Source: Centroberyx gerrardi (lineage: Eukaryota > Chordata > Actinopteri > Beryciformes > Berycidae). From it: 64,000 nucleotides of DNA. Below are positions 9,003-32,586 of the stretch, one piece after another. A program made the position numbers and the translations under genes. The DNA is taken from contig NC_136000.1 of NCBI RefSeq assembly GCF_048128805.1, forward strand, positions 24,648,049 through 24,712,048. Direction: 5' to 3'. A model generated the notes under the pieces. That model was given only the letters and a program-made list of their open reading frames with translations, searched no databases and was not told the DNA's origin. The number at the start of each line of letters is the position of its first letter. Positions within the stretch are counted from its first letter, which is position 1.

Positions 9003-12000
9003 CTGGAAAGAGCAAAGGAGGGACAGGGCGCCTTCAGGAACAGCTTGAGAAAAAGTCACATTTTGTAGTTTGAAGCTCTGATGGCACGAAATGAAAAAGC
9101 TAGGCAACGCTTTGTTTTCCTGGTCTGCAACTTCCTAATAATAAGAACTGTTCATTTCTTAGGATGTTTGCTGGAAAGAGCCATGACATTGTGTACTAAT
9201 TATTAGGAAAATAGAGGAAGAGCTGCAATGCTAGAGCCGGTAAGTACCTGGTCATTTCTTTTGGAGTTTTCAAGAAAGAAGCATGAAATTATGTAGTAGT
9301 TATATAGGAAATGGAAGAGGTCAGTTTAGTGGTCCTATAAAGTTATAAATTAAAGACAAATAATTCAACAAATACCAAAAATAACTTCCTCTAACTTCCT
9401 ATATATATAATTATATGAATAATGAGGGTTACCAAATCGACCTCTGCCTCTTATTTTTCCAATAAATACTAAATAGTTATTCAGTTCTTTCAACTCCACC
9501 AACTGAACTCTTCCTCCATTCTCCCTATAATTAGTTCATAATGTCATGGTTCTTTCCAGGGAAATTCCAAAGAAATTAACAGTTCCTTTATAGGAAATTA
9601 TTAGGAAATTGCAGACCTGGATAATAAAGCGTTACCAAAATCGGTTTGAAAAGATCTTGAATAATGTAGAACAATGCACATATAAAGATGAACTTGTCAT
9701 GGGCACAATGAATTAAGATTTTGACATTTTAAGAGTTATTATCCTGCCATCTCCTATGAATTAATTTTGCAACTGCTGTAAAGATTAACGTGTATTAAAG
9801 ATTAATGTTTATTAATTTAACTGCATTCAATAACCCTTATAATCTACTATACAGTATAACATAACATAATAACATAATAACCCTTACAATCTACTTATAA
9901 CACACACAGGGAGGTCGCATTGACTATGCAGACTATTTACTACTATGTAACAGTGACAATACATAGAAATAAAGATGCTGAACATAAAATGATCAGTTCA
10001 AAATTAAAATCTTGAGGAAATGTTTAAGTTATATACAAAGTTAGCATTCTATTGACAGAAAGCTTTGATTGTTAAGTAACAGATACAGCAAATGCCAAGC
10101 AACACAACGCCACTCAGAATACCAGTCAGTGATGTCAGCTCCAAGGTCCATGTGTGAACCATCAGGAGGATTTTAGGTACAAGGTATTTGGTACCTTGAA
10201 GGGAATCACTGATCACTGTTTATCTCATATAATCCCTCTACACATCTCTGAATATCTGTCACTATCAAGAACAATGTGAGCTGTGCTATGCTGAGCTGAC
10301 AGGCCGTGACTTATATAGTACAGTAGCAGAGCAAATAAGATCCATCAGAGGCCATGTGGCCTAATTCAATCTCTTATCAGATCATCAGCCTCCTCAGTTA
10401 CACAAGCTAACGCTTCATCACCCGTGATGACTGACTCGCATTCTGTCTGTCAAATATGTTGGCTACAGCAAGTAAAATAGCAGGCACGTGCCGGGGGTCC
10501 CAGCCCCCCCCCTCGCGCTCCACTAATCACAAAGTACCCTCCAGAGGGCCAGGACCCCCGGGCAACTACACATTAATACCTGTGTGTTCATGCTAGAGGC
10601 AAACCAGTTGTGCCTGATACGTTCCAGTAATACCACATTTACAGTATATCTGTGTGATGAAAGTAAGTGGGTAGAAACTTGATTACAGGCCATTCATTAC
10701 ATAGTAATGACTGGTAATTACTGAGAAATACACAAGTAAAAAAGGTGTTTTTTACCGGACTATGCCTGTTCTGGAGTTTCTGTTTTTTTTCAGTTTTCTG
10801 TTATTTGTGTAGAGTTGGTATGGAGTATGTTTGCATAGCTATGTGAATATTGTACATAGTCAGCACTGGTATGTCTTTTCTAAAATATGTAATGTATTAT
10901 TGTATGTATTCTACATTATACGCAAATGAAAACCTAATGAATATGCATTGATTGTTTCTGCACAGGTGTCGTCACTTTCTCTAATGAGTATCCCTCCCCT
11001 CTGGAAGACAAATCAGTGGAGACAGACAGTGTGTATCTTCCTTTTTGAACTAGTTTATGCTTTGCCTCCAGCACCTTTCTAAGTTTTAAAAAAGTGTGTG
11101 GTGCCACTTATTTAATGCAATTACTGGCAAAAGCACCTTTTTTTTTACTTGTATATTACTCAGTAATTACCAGTCATTCTAATGTTATGAATAATCATTA
11201 TATCTATTTTACTTGGATATTACTTAGTTATTTACGGTCATTATTGCGTAATTAATGGCCTGTAATTTAAAGGGTTACCGAAACCTGAAGTTGAAGATTG
11301 AAGTTGGGTCTCTTTCCTTTTCTCACCTATTTCCATCTGTTCCTTAAAAATTCTACCTTGCCTCAAGGAGTGCAGACGCCATATTTCAAGGCTGTACACA
11401 AAACATCCAACAGATTCAGCAACAGGGTCGAAATGAGGCCTTTGGGGGACTTGAATTCACAGACTTTGATGAAACCATTCTCAAAGTCCATAAATAAAAC
11501 CTAGCACTTCTGCGTACCTTTAACATTATGACCCTCATGGGGGCCATACCCCATGGAAATGCTGTTAAAACAACTACCAACAAATAAAAAGACAGCCAGG
11601 CCTTCAAGGATGCTGAAACATACATATACCATTCAGCCCTATAAGTTGCTGATGCTCTTAAACCTTAAATCCTTTATCTGTAAAAGCCATGTTACTGTTC
11701 TTGAGCTGTAAGAGACACAATCTCCCAAGTGGTTCAAACCAGAGTGGCAAGGGTTTCCATGTCTCCGCATGAGTTTAGGATCTATAGCAATATTGTTACA
11801 CTGATCAAACTTAGGGTTTCTTTGAGGATGCTTCAAAGAACTGGAGGGTGTTTGGAAGATCCAAAAGGTGCTCAAAGAGCCTTAGGGTGCTTTGCAGAGC
11901 CCCTGAGGATCTGTGGAAGCACCTAAGCATTGTTTTGCGGTGCTTCAAGGTTTGCTTTTAAGAGCCTCTGGGCTGAAAGTAAAGACCTTTTTTTCTGAAC

Positions 12001-12441
12001 GAATTTGCATACATGTACCAGCATGCTATTAAAATCTATAGTTTTGCCAATGATTACAGCTGGACACAGGTCTCCAAAAAGACAGGTTTGTGTAGGGAGT
12101 TTGTATACATCAACAAATAGTTTTTGGTCCTGTATCATTGAGCCAGATGATTTAATATTTACATGGATTCTTACTCATGACAGACATGGATATAAACAAA
12201 GCATATTTACTAAGCAGCAGAAAGGGGTAACAATACTATAGTCCAATAGAAACACCTCTTAAGGTAGGAAACACAGATAAATGTTAGGGTTCCTCTAGAA
12301 CCCCTAAAATCTTCATGAGGCGTCCCTAGAGGCCGTCCAGTGGATTCTGCCAGCACTACAGAATCTGAGGAACCTTTGATTATCAGGGTGTAGGCATAAA
12401 ATTAAAGGAGAGAAAAGCCACCCCAGTCAAAGAATAATATG

Positions 12442-12472
<31 letters not shown>

Positions 12473-14246
12473 AAAAAAAAAAACCCCACTAATAATAATA
12501 ATAATAATAATATATTCATATAGACTTCGTAATATGTTTCAAAGTATTGGCTGAAAATGTATTTGTACATGAGTGGCCAAAATATATTTATATATAATAT
12601 ATGTTGTCAGCACCACTTGGGGAGATTGTATCTCCAGTGTCCAAAATGTATTTGAATGCATGTCATGTACAAGTACAGATTTTCTACCTCTAAACATATT
12701 CTGAAGTATACGTATATGACATGTATCTTTTTTTTTTTCAATATGAGAGCTGTCACTTTTCGGATGATTTGGGGTTGGGGAGGGGGGGGGGGGGACTTTT
12801 GCCTCCCAAGATGTGTGCGCGCGGCCCTGCAAAACAGCGGTTTACCTTTAACATCGATTTCCAACTGTGCTGACAGGTTTCGGTGCGTCCTCACCCATAG
12901 GACCACATCACAGCCCTGCATCTGTTAACCTCATCAGTATTTCACCCAAAGGGCAACACACCTATTACACCGGTAGACCTTTGCTTCACCCAAGGCCTTA
13001 GAGGTTAATAATAATAAAATCTAAAATATAAATATAGGCCTTACATATTTCGCAATACGGAATGGGCAGCCCCTCTAGCAGATAGGGCAAGAGTCCCATC
13101 CGAAAATATGACGGGCAAATAAGAAGGCCGGATCAGGCTGCAAGAGCGCCCTATTTTCAGGATCCCATTAACAAACATTGCTGGACAATAAATGAAATAC
13201 TGTGCATACCTACCGTTCCGTATAACCTTCCACGGCTGTTCATTGCGACAAACAGCTCACTCTTCACCCCGTACAAGCTCACCACTCCTCTCTCCACTGT
13301 CGAGATCTCTATTAGACCTGATAGGACAAAGGATTATTACATTAGATTTTTTTTTTTACAAAATAACAACCGATCATCCTGGCTGCTATATTTTATAATG
13401 GTGACTATAGCATTGTGCTCTCTCTCTCTCTCTGCGTCTATGGGTGTAACCTTGCAGATTGCTGCGCAGCATGCCGAGCCTTTGTTCTGCATCTTTCACC
13501 CCACATTACAACATTTCCATCCATTGCGCCTGTCAATTAAGGCTATTAGGATTATTGCAATAATTGCAATTATTGCATTGACGTGCACGGCTATTGGTCT
13601 CTGGACCGCCCTCCTGGGGCTGCGTAAAAATAAGTTGTGTCTAAAAGCGTCCATACATTCATGTCATGGTTGAGCTTAGAGGAGGAGGGGGGTGGGGGGT
13701 ATTCAGCACTGATGGATACTTGTTTTTTAATAGATTTATCTTTGCCGTGGAAGAAATTCAATGCTCCCACAGTGGCGGATGACATATGATCATGCAAATT
13801 AATAGAGGGGATAGACTAGACACCTCATCACAGATCCATACTTATTGACCCTCCCTCCCTTTTATGTCTATTGCATTACATCCGTGGAGGTATAACTCAC
13901 TGTACTGGTTTTCATTATGTACACCGTTTATCCTGCCGTCGGGGAGGATCTGAAGGTGAAACCCGATGCCCACGTTGCAGTAGAGCCTCCGCACTCTTTT
14001 GATGCCCAGCAGATAGTCACTCTCCCAGTTCAGCTCCGGTTTCTCCCCGGAGATCCCCAGTACGGAGCGGGAGAAGAGGGTCTCCCATCTTTTCTCCAGC
14101 AAAGTTGCATTCGTCCTGCTGCTCGGTAACGGGTACGCTGACACGATCCCCAGCAGAAAGCCCAGGAGAACCACCGCGGTCAGCGTCCAGTGCGGCGTGC
14201 CGGCCTCGCAGGACATACTGACGAGGAGCCTCTGCGCAACGGCCAT
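8826..14246 (-). CDS. fgf6: Fibroblast growth factor 6, complete, 3 exons
   Basis: Paracrine FGF of the FGF4/6 subfamily, a secreted ligand of FGF receptors; in vertebrates FGF6 is linked to skeletal muscle. Exons 14246-13901, 13317-13214 and 9002-8826 (346+104+177 nt) give 208 aa, the same as human FGF6. N-terminus [12 protein letters not shown] matches the extended FGF6 leader; hydrophobic signal region about residues 21-37; N-glycosylation sequon NAT at 46-48; core begins at about 75 with [19 protein letters not shown] (Cys90); exon 3 carries the second Cys (DECKF), [11 protein letters not shown] and the C-terminus THFLPRI. Exon 2 is 104 nt as in all canonical FGFs. FGF4 is the main alternative, but the leader, length and linkage to fgf23 and C12orf4 favour FGF6. 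Intron 2 (4.2 kb) is filled with transposon relics. The a/b teleost copy cannot be told. Confidence 0.95.
9103..9636. mobile_element. MITE with GGYAACGCTTT ends, in fgf6 intron 2
   Basis: Left end GGCAACGCTTTGTTTTCC and right end (reverse complement) GGTAACGCTTTATTATCC are inverted repeats. The arms match imperfectly for over 100 bp, sharing GGTCTGCAA, TTCCTAATAAT, CTGGAAAGA, CCATGACATT and GAGGAAGAG. No coding capacity. A second element with the same type of end is at 10670-11279. Confidence 0.75.
9637..10669. other. fgf6 intron 2, AT-rich, no gene
   Basis: AT-rich intronic DNA. The phrase AATAACCCTTAYAATCTACT occurs twice around 9830-9900, a small local duplication. A GC-rich patch at 10487-10563 has short inverted arms GCCGGGGGTCC and GGACCCCCGGGC. 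No exon is recognised. Confidence 0.4.
10670..11279. mobile_element. MITE with GGTAACCCTTTA-type ends and internal duplication, fgf6 intron 2
   Basis: The left arm from 10670 (GGTAGAAACTTGATTACAGG) and the right end reverse complement (GGTAACCCTTTAAATTACAGG) are inverted repeats. Each continues into CAGGCCATT, TAATGACTGGTAATTACTGA and ACAAGTAAAA blocks. The right side carries two tandem diverged copies of that block (about 11121-11200 and 11210-11275). No ORF. Confidence 0.7.
12442..12511. repeat. Poly(C)-poly(A) block and (AAT)n
   Basis: About 21 C followed by about 21 A, then CCCC and an AAT run. Low complexity; its exact length is likely to vary between reads. Confidence 0.9.
12533..12698. 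mobile_element. Second copy of the palindromic MITE family
   Basis: Arms 12533-12573 and 12662-12698 are inverted copies (TATGTTT, GAAAAT, TTGTACATGA), matching the ends and AAAATGTATTTGTACAT core of the element at 1690-1892. It is more diverged than that copy. Confidence 0.55.
13214..13317 (-). CDS. fgf6: fgf6 coding exon 2 (104 nt)
   Basis: Not visible as a long ORF because it is short. Acceptor CCTATCAG ends at 13318, donor GTAGGT begins at 13213. Reads residues 116-150: [18 protein letters not shown] then [14 protein letters not shown], the conserved FGF core. The junctions restore frame exactly. Confidence 0.95.
13901..14246 (-). CDS. fgf6: fgf6 coding exon 1
   Basis: ATG at 14246-14244. 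Encodes residues 1-115 plus one base (signal region, NAT sequon, LYCNVGIGF motif). Donor GTGAGT at 13900. A second in-frame ATG at codon 11 mirrors human FGF6. Confidence 0.95.
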
Positions 14247-15021
14247 CCGGTTTACCTTCGGGCCACGTGGTCGAAATTAATGACCCTAAAAATACCGCTC
14301 TTCTTGTTTTGCTTCCTTCGGCATGCTGGCTGCGGGTTATTTTGGGAGCGCGGATCAGGGCTTTGGGCATGAAACGAAAGCCCCGGTGCAGAGGAGGAGA
14401 GGAGACGGGAGAGTGCGCGGCAGAGCTGGAGGTGATGGTGATGGTGATGGTGATGTTGGTGATGTTGGCGGTGGTGATTACCATGTTTTGCAGCTCCTCC
14501 GCGCCTCTCTCTCTCACACTCTCCCCTGACACACTCTCTCTCTCTTTCGGTGGCCGTGAAGAAGAACGCCTGCACCACTCACCAAAAAGCCCGTTTCAGC
14601 CTCGCCAGGGCTATCGCATCCCTAGATGACATCATGCTGACTTCACCGCTGGGATAATACAAGGGTGGAGAGGGTGCTGACAGCGGGAAAAAAATAAAAA
14701 CCAAGTCTGTGGAGAGTTGAGGGGAATAGCCTGCTGTCACTGAACTGGAAGGGGAGAAACCTTATTGGTGGCGTTCAGCGGCCGTGGGACGCGATGGGGC
14801 GCTCTGGCAGCTCCCAAATTGGGTCGGTGGTCATATGTCTGACAGCCCGCTTCCTTATTTAGAAGGAAGGTGTAAAAACAGGCCCGCTTGTCACCGGAGA
14901 GCAATGGCAATGGCAGCTACTCTTGTGGTCCCGCTTCCTTTGCTGCGCAGTTTAAGATCTTTTCCCAGCAAAATGAGCAGATTTTCTGGGGCTGAATGAC
15001 ATTTCACCCCGGAGCAAAGCA
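14247..15021. promoter_or_regulatory. fgf6 5' UTR and promoter side
   Basis: Directly upstream of the fgf6 start codon. It is GC-richer than the introns, with a GGTGAT-type repeat at 14431-14478. At 14627-14645 plus strand it reads GATGACATCATGCTGACTTC, containing CRE/AP1-like TGACATCA. No clear TATA box. Promoter status is inferred from position only. Confidence 0.4.
14431..14478. repeat. (GGTGAT)n-like repeat in fgf6 5' region
   Basis: Imperfect GATGGTGATGGT repeats, which read as His-rich on the minus strand in one frame but are not part of the FGF6 reading frame. Confidence 0.85.
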
Positions 15022-15258
15022 GCAGGGTGTATAGTGGTTAGAGCCCGTCCCTCAGCCCGGGGGATCCGGGTTCAGCCCCACAGTTACCGGCATGCATCCG
15101 CCCTGCTGAAGTGTCCTTGAGCAAGACACCGAATCTACAGCGCGGTTCTGTAGCTGACCCTGACCTCTCCGGGGAAGTGGTGGGTAGGGGGGGGGGGGGG
15201 GGGGGGGGGAGAGTAAAGAGAATTTCCCTACTTAAGAGGGGGATCAATAAAGTATCAC
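15022..15258 (+). mobile_element. tRNA-derived SINE
   Basis: A-box-like TAGTGGTTAGAG near 15032 and B-box-like GGGTTCAGCCCC near 15068 mark a tRNA-derived head. The body contains TGTCCTTGAGCAAGACAC, a motif common in fish SINEs, then a G23 run (15187-15209). The tail is AATTTCCC ... GGGGATCAATAAAGTAT, like L2-type LINE 3' ends. Confidence 0.85.
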
Positions 15259-15641
15259 ATTTCCATAGGCCATTTATTTCTTACAGTGCATTCGTGAGAA
15301 CTGTGGGAAGCAAACTGGAGAGGCCCGCCACGAAATGGCACACATTGCCGGCATACCATTCCCCGCGACATGAAAGCCTATCGTCGTTTCCATGTAATAG
15401 ATAATGCCACCAGCAGCATGCCCATGCGTCAGCGGAGCCAGTGCAGTTGCGCACCAGCGGTCCTCTCTTGCACGAAACAGTTCCTCGAGATTTCCAAAGG
15501 ATGGCGCTATTTCCAAGTTTTTTTAAAACGCTCACACGAGAAATGCTTTATGCAGCCTTTAGGTTTCTGTGTAGTTGTGACCAAACTACACCAAGTTAGG
15601 GTCATGTAACTTTACAGGAGACACACTTTATGCAAACAAAA

Positions 15642-15647
15642 TTTATT
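15642..15647 (-). terminator. Candidate distal poly(A) signal for slc45a3
   Basis: AATAAA on the minus strand, 3.4 kb past the slc45a3 stop, just inside the edge of a long AT-rich block. Motif only. Confidence 0.25.
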
Positions 15648-17166
15648 AACCCCTAGTATGTAGTATACCGTTTTAAAGGCCTGAATAAAAATAATCTATG
15701 AAAAACAATCTCCAGTAATGTGCCTGTTTCTCCATGTTGGGTCACCAATGTGTTCCATAACATTACTCAGGGACAAAACCTCATTTATAATGCAGTTCTT
15801 TTATTTTGTATAAAATCTATTTGGTAACTGCATATTTATACACAATGTGAAGGATGTACAATGAAAATAAAATACAACTTTCTGTAATGGGTAAATGCAT
15901 TAATGACAATGACACATCTGGTAGGAGAGGAAATTAAAGTCCTGTGGCAAAGAACTGTGATAAATGAAAATATCCCTGATCAATGTCTTTCACCTCAGAA
16001 CAAAACATTTTCTGGCCTTGACATAATTTGACCATTGGCACTTTGCTATCTTGAAATCAAACAGGACATTTGGTCAAGAGAGCTATGGGACTGCAAACAA
16101 CTCCGCCCATCTACTCAAACAAAATCCTTAATGCTTAACTGTAAATTAACAAACAATATAGTAGAACAGAAAAAGAGTGGTTATATATGACCCGGGTAAA
16201 GCAGTATTTGTATTTGCACCAGCAGCACTAATATAAAATTATCACTTCACAAAGCAACTGAATTTTCTAAACACATACTAGCAAAGGTCAGGGGAAGAAA
16301 GTTTGGGCTGATACAGGCTACATGGGTAATAATGAACATGGGGTGAAATTCTGATTCAGTACCAAAACAGTGTTGTCATTTGCAACTGATCTGGAACATA
16401 CTGACAGCAGGCAACAGCAATAGGCTCTGTGATGTTATCAAAGCTACAGTAAGAGGAGGGTCATATTAAAATAAATTATAGCTTTGAGGATGCTTCTACA
16501 CCACATCTATACAAATAATTTATCTTTTTCACAGAAATAGCCTTTGCCCTTGCACCCATGAAAGATGCCAAAAAGGCCAATAGTTTAATATGTGCTGATT
16601 TCTTCTTTTTTTTTTTTAATAAAAGCATAATAAATAAATACATATGTACAAAAAATGTTGAAATGCGTAGAGGCACTTGAAAAAGTGAACCTTTTCTGAC
16701 ACGTCTGCTACGGCTAGTACTCCGTTACGTTTTAGCCTAACTAGGTTAGAGACACTTTCCTGTGCATTTAGGGTGACAAGGTTCATTCAGTTGTATATTC
16801 GACACTTCTACTCCTCTGCTGTTTTTTTTCCTCCCATGTTGAGCAAGTTACAGCTTAGGCCCTAAGATCCTTAAATATTAGACAAATCAAACTCATCACC
16901 CCTTGAGCAGGCGCAGACAACTTATATACAAAATGCAAAAATGAAGTAAGTTATTGATTGTAAAACAAGCATTTTTTTTTTTAACACCAACCACCTAGTT
17001 TGAAAAGCATAACTGAAGGCCACAATACATTTCCATATACAGCATCATAAGGGGTGAAGTCATTCTGTAATTCATTATCGGTGTGAAAAAACTGCACACG
17101 CGTCATATCGCTCTCTTCATTAGCCTCACTGAATATATTACTCATCCTCTCTCACTGTCCGTCCGT

Positions 17167-17168
<2 letters not shown>

Positions 17169-17210
<42 letters not shown>
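17169..17210. repeat. (AC)n microsatellite
   Basis: Uninterrupted AC repeat of about 21 units. Confidence 0.95.
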
Positions 17211-17211
<1 letters not shown>

Positions 17212-19013
17212 CACCTGAACTCAGCAACAGGTGAGGCTTGGCCTTCAGCCAATCAATATTCAGTACTTACTCTCAAATAATTTTCAGTAACCAAGTGTTT
17301 CTGTTTACCACATGACTTTTTTGGCCTTTTACAAATGGGTGCTATAAAATGGGGCTTCCAACAGAACCAACCCTACATGTTTATTGTTTACAGCATGGAA
17401 TAACAGACCCCATCCCAATTTCCTAGATTGTCATTTTAGAATACAGTAAAACATGAGGTTTCAGGCAGCAGGGAAAGTGTTTTATCAGTGGCATAAGGAC
17501 GAGATGGGACACTAAGAAGAGGTGACTAACCTGAGACGACTGTCCTGATCAGATCCACAGCTGGACAGGATGAGCAATGCAAGATGTGCAAGAGTATAGC
17601 CAAATCTATGCATCTCCATGGATACAACATTGAGACTGGCCTTCCATCTATCACCCGGCAACACAAAATTCATACAAGTTCCAGGTTTTTACAAATAACG
17701 TGCATTTCTTCTCACAGCTGTACATCAGAATTGTCAAACAAGAATCACCATTTCCCATTATTTTAGGTTCTTGTTTCCTTTCAGTAACAGCTTATAACCA
17801 TCTAAGCTTGGGCTGTTTCAGTCACAACATGTCATGCTATAGTAGAGGTTGGCTCTACTCTTGAATATCTAGTCTCATTACATAGGATGTTTGACTCAAC
17901 ATTCCAGTTCCAGTAAACAACTTCATTCTAAAACCACCACAGATACACAGTCCATAACCTCACCTAAACAGGTTGCATAACAAAATTCCCATAGGGATAT
18001 ACAGTAAATATGTATACAAAATATTTACAGTAAAACTGTTCATTAAACTGGGGAAAGACACAAAACATGGGGTCAACATGATACGAAAATCACATTTTTT
18101 CAGTGTGTTTTCATCCTTGACGGACAAGTCCAATGGTCCCACTGGGAATTCTCAGTTGTGTGATACTATTTTGTGTGTGGGTAGAAGAAATGCATTAATC
18201 TATCCATTCCATCGTCGAGGCAAGACAAGAGCAGTCTTGCTGCAAGAAACAATAAGACAGAAATGTCCTTCCACTTTCACAGCTGGTAGGTGAAGAATGG
18301 CAGGCCCGTCTCGTTTGGAGGGTGGCTGTTCTCCAGGCCGGCTTTGCGATGCTGTAGCCTCGCCTGTACAAGTCAATATTACTTGTTATGATATGCAGAC
18401 ACCATCCTGTGCCCACGGCTCACATTGGTGAGATGTCTGAGATACTGTTTCAAGTACAAACCAAATTGTACTTGATAAATATGTGGATAGCCGGGGATAA
18501 AACAATAAACAGATGAGTAGCTGTGTGTCAGGGGCTGATGAGTCGAGTTCTACAGTAAATCTGTTTGGTTTTACCTGAGGAGAAGGACGATGGACAGAGA
18601 AAGGTCATCAGCATAGCTGAAAGGAGCAAGGTAACACCAGAAATTTTAGATTTCTAAAGAATTCAATGGGATTCAGTACGATGAGTGCCACACGTGACTT
18701 GAGCACACAGTTGGCTGTTCAGCCAGTGCCAAACAATCTGCATGTACAAAGTAACTGCATGTAACTGGCTGGGAAAATGATTTTGGGGGGGTTCATATCC
18801 TGTCACTCACTGACAGACACACACAAAGACAGACAAACACACACACACACACACTTCCTCAAGGCAGCACTTCCACAAAAGCAACCCCACGGCACTAGAG
18901 CAAGGCATTCTGGGAACAGTAGTGCATTGCGGGTTGAGTTTCATCCACGGAACCAGAATGATTAAATTCCAATTTTGTGATTCCATCGCTCCCGCGTCTT
19001 CCGCATCCATCTC

Positions 19014-32371
<13,358 letters not shown>

Positions 32372-32586
32372 ATTTACAGGGGCTGGCTCGCCTTTCCTCT
32401 CCTCTGGGACGACCACTACTGAGGACAGGGGATGGGGGAGGGACCTGGGCAGGGGCGAGGGGGGGAGCGTGGGGAGGCAGATGGTGCCCCAGTGGGACGA
32501 GAGGGCTGTCGGGGAGGGACAGCAGCGAGGACACGTGGACGTCTCAGATGACCCGGAGGACCCATCCTCTTCTCAGCATTCTGGAT
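32372..32586 (-). other. slc45a3: slc45a3 5' UTR part of first coding exon, with splice acceptor
   Basis: At 32587-32588 a strong minus-strand acceptor (CTCTTCCCTTCCTGTACAG) indicates that the exon starts at 32586 and that at least one non-coding exon lies upstream. The UTR has upstream ATGs at 32579 (12-codon uORF including stop) and about 15 nt later (roughly 50-codon uORF ending before the main ATG). The main frame is open back to 32572 but has no ATG before 32371. Confidence 0.6.

Larger units (their letters stand above)
11280..13213. other. Rest of fgf6 intron 2
   Basis: Repeat-like intronic DNA. 11816-11970 contains loosely repeated GGTGCTT/GATGCTTCAAAG units. A C21 then A21 homopolymer junction (12442-12483), an AAT microsatellite (12490-12511), a palindromic MITE (12533-12698) and a G-run near 12781-12794 follow. 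No coding exon other than exon 2. Confidence 0.45.
15259..19013. other. slc45a3 3' UTR/flank; no coding exon
   Basis: AT-rich between 15620 and 18450 and without exon-like ORFs. It is most simply read as a long slc45a3 3' UTR plus spacer. A minus-strand AATAAA (TTTATT at 15642-15647) sits at a composition change and could end it; another lies near 17380. CA microsatellites are at 17169-17210 and 18837-18855. Confidence 0.4.

Noticed and set aside
14017-14629. Several ORFs of 108-171 codons over fgf6 exon 1 and its upstream repeat
   Set aside because: Off-frame shadows of fgf6 exon 1 and the GGTGAT repeat.
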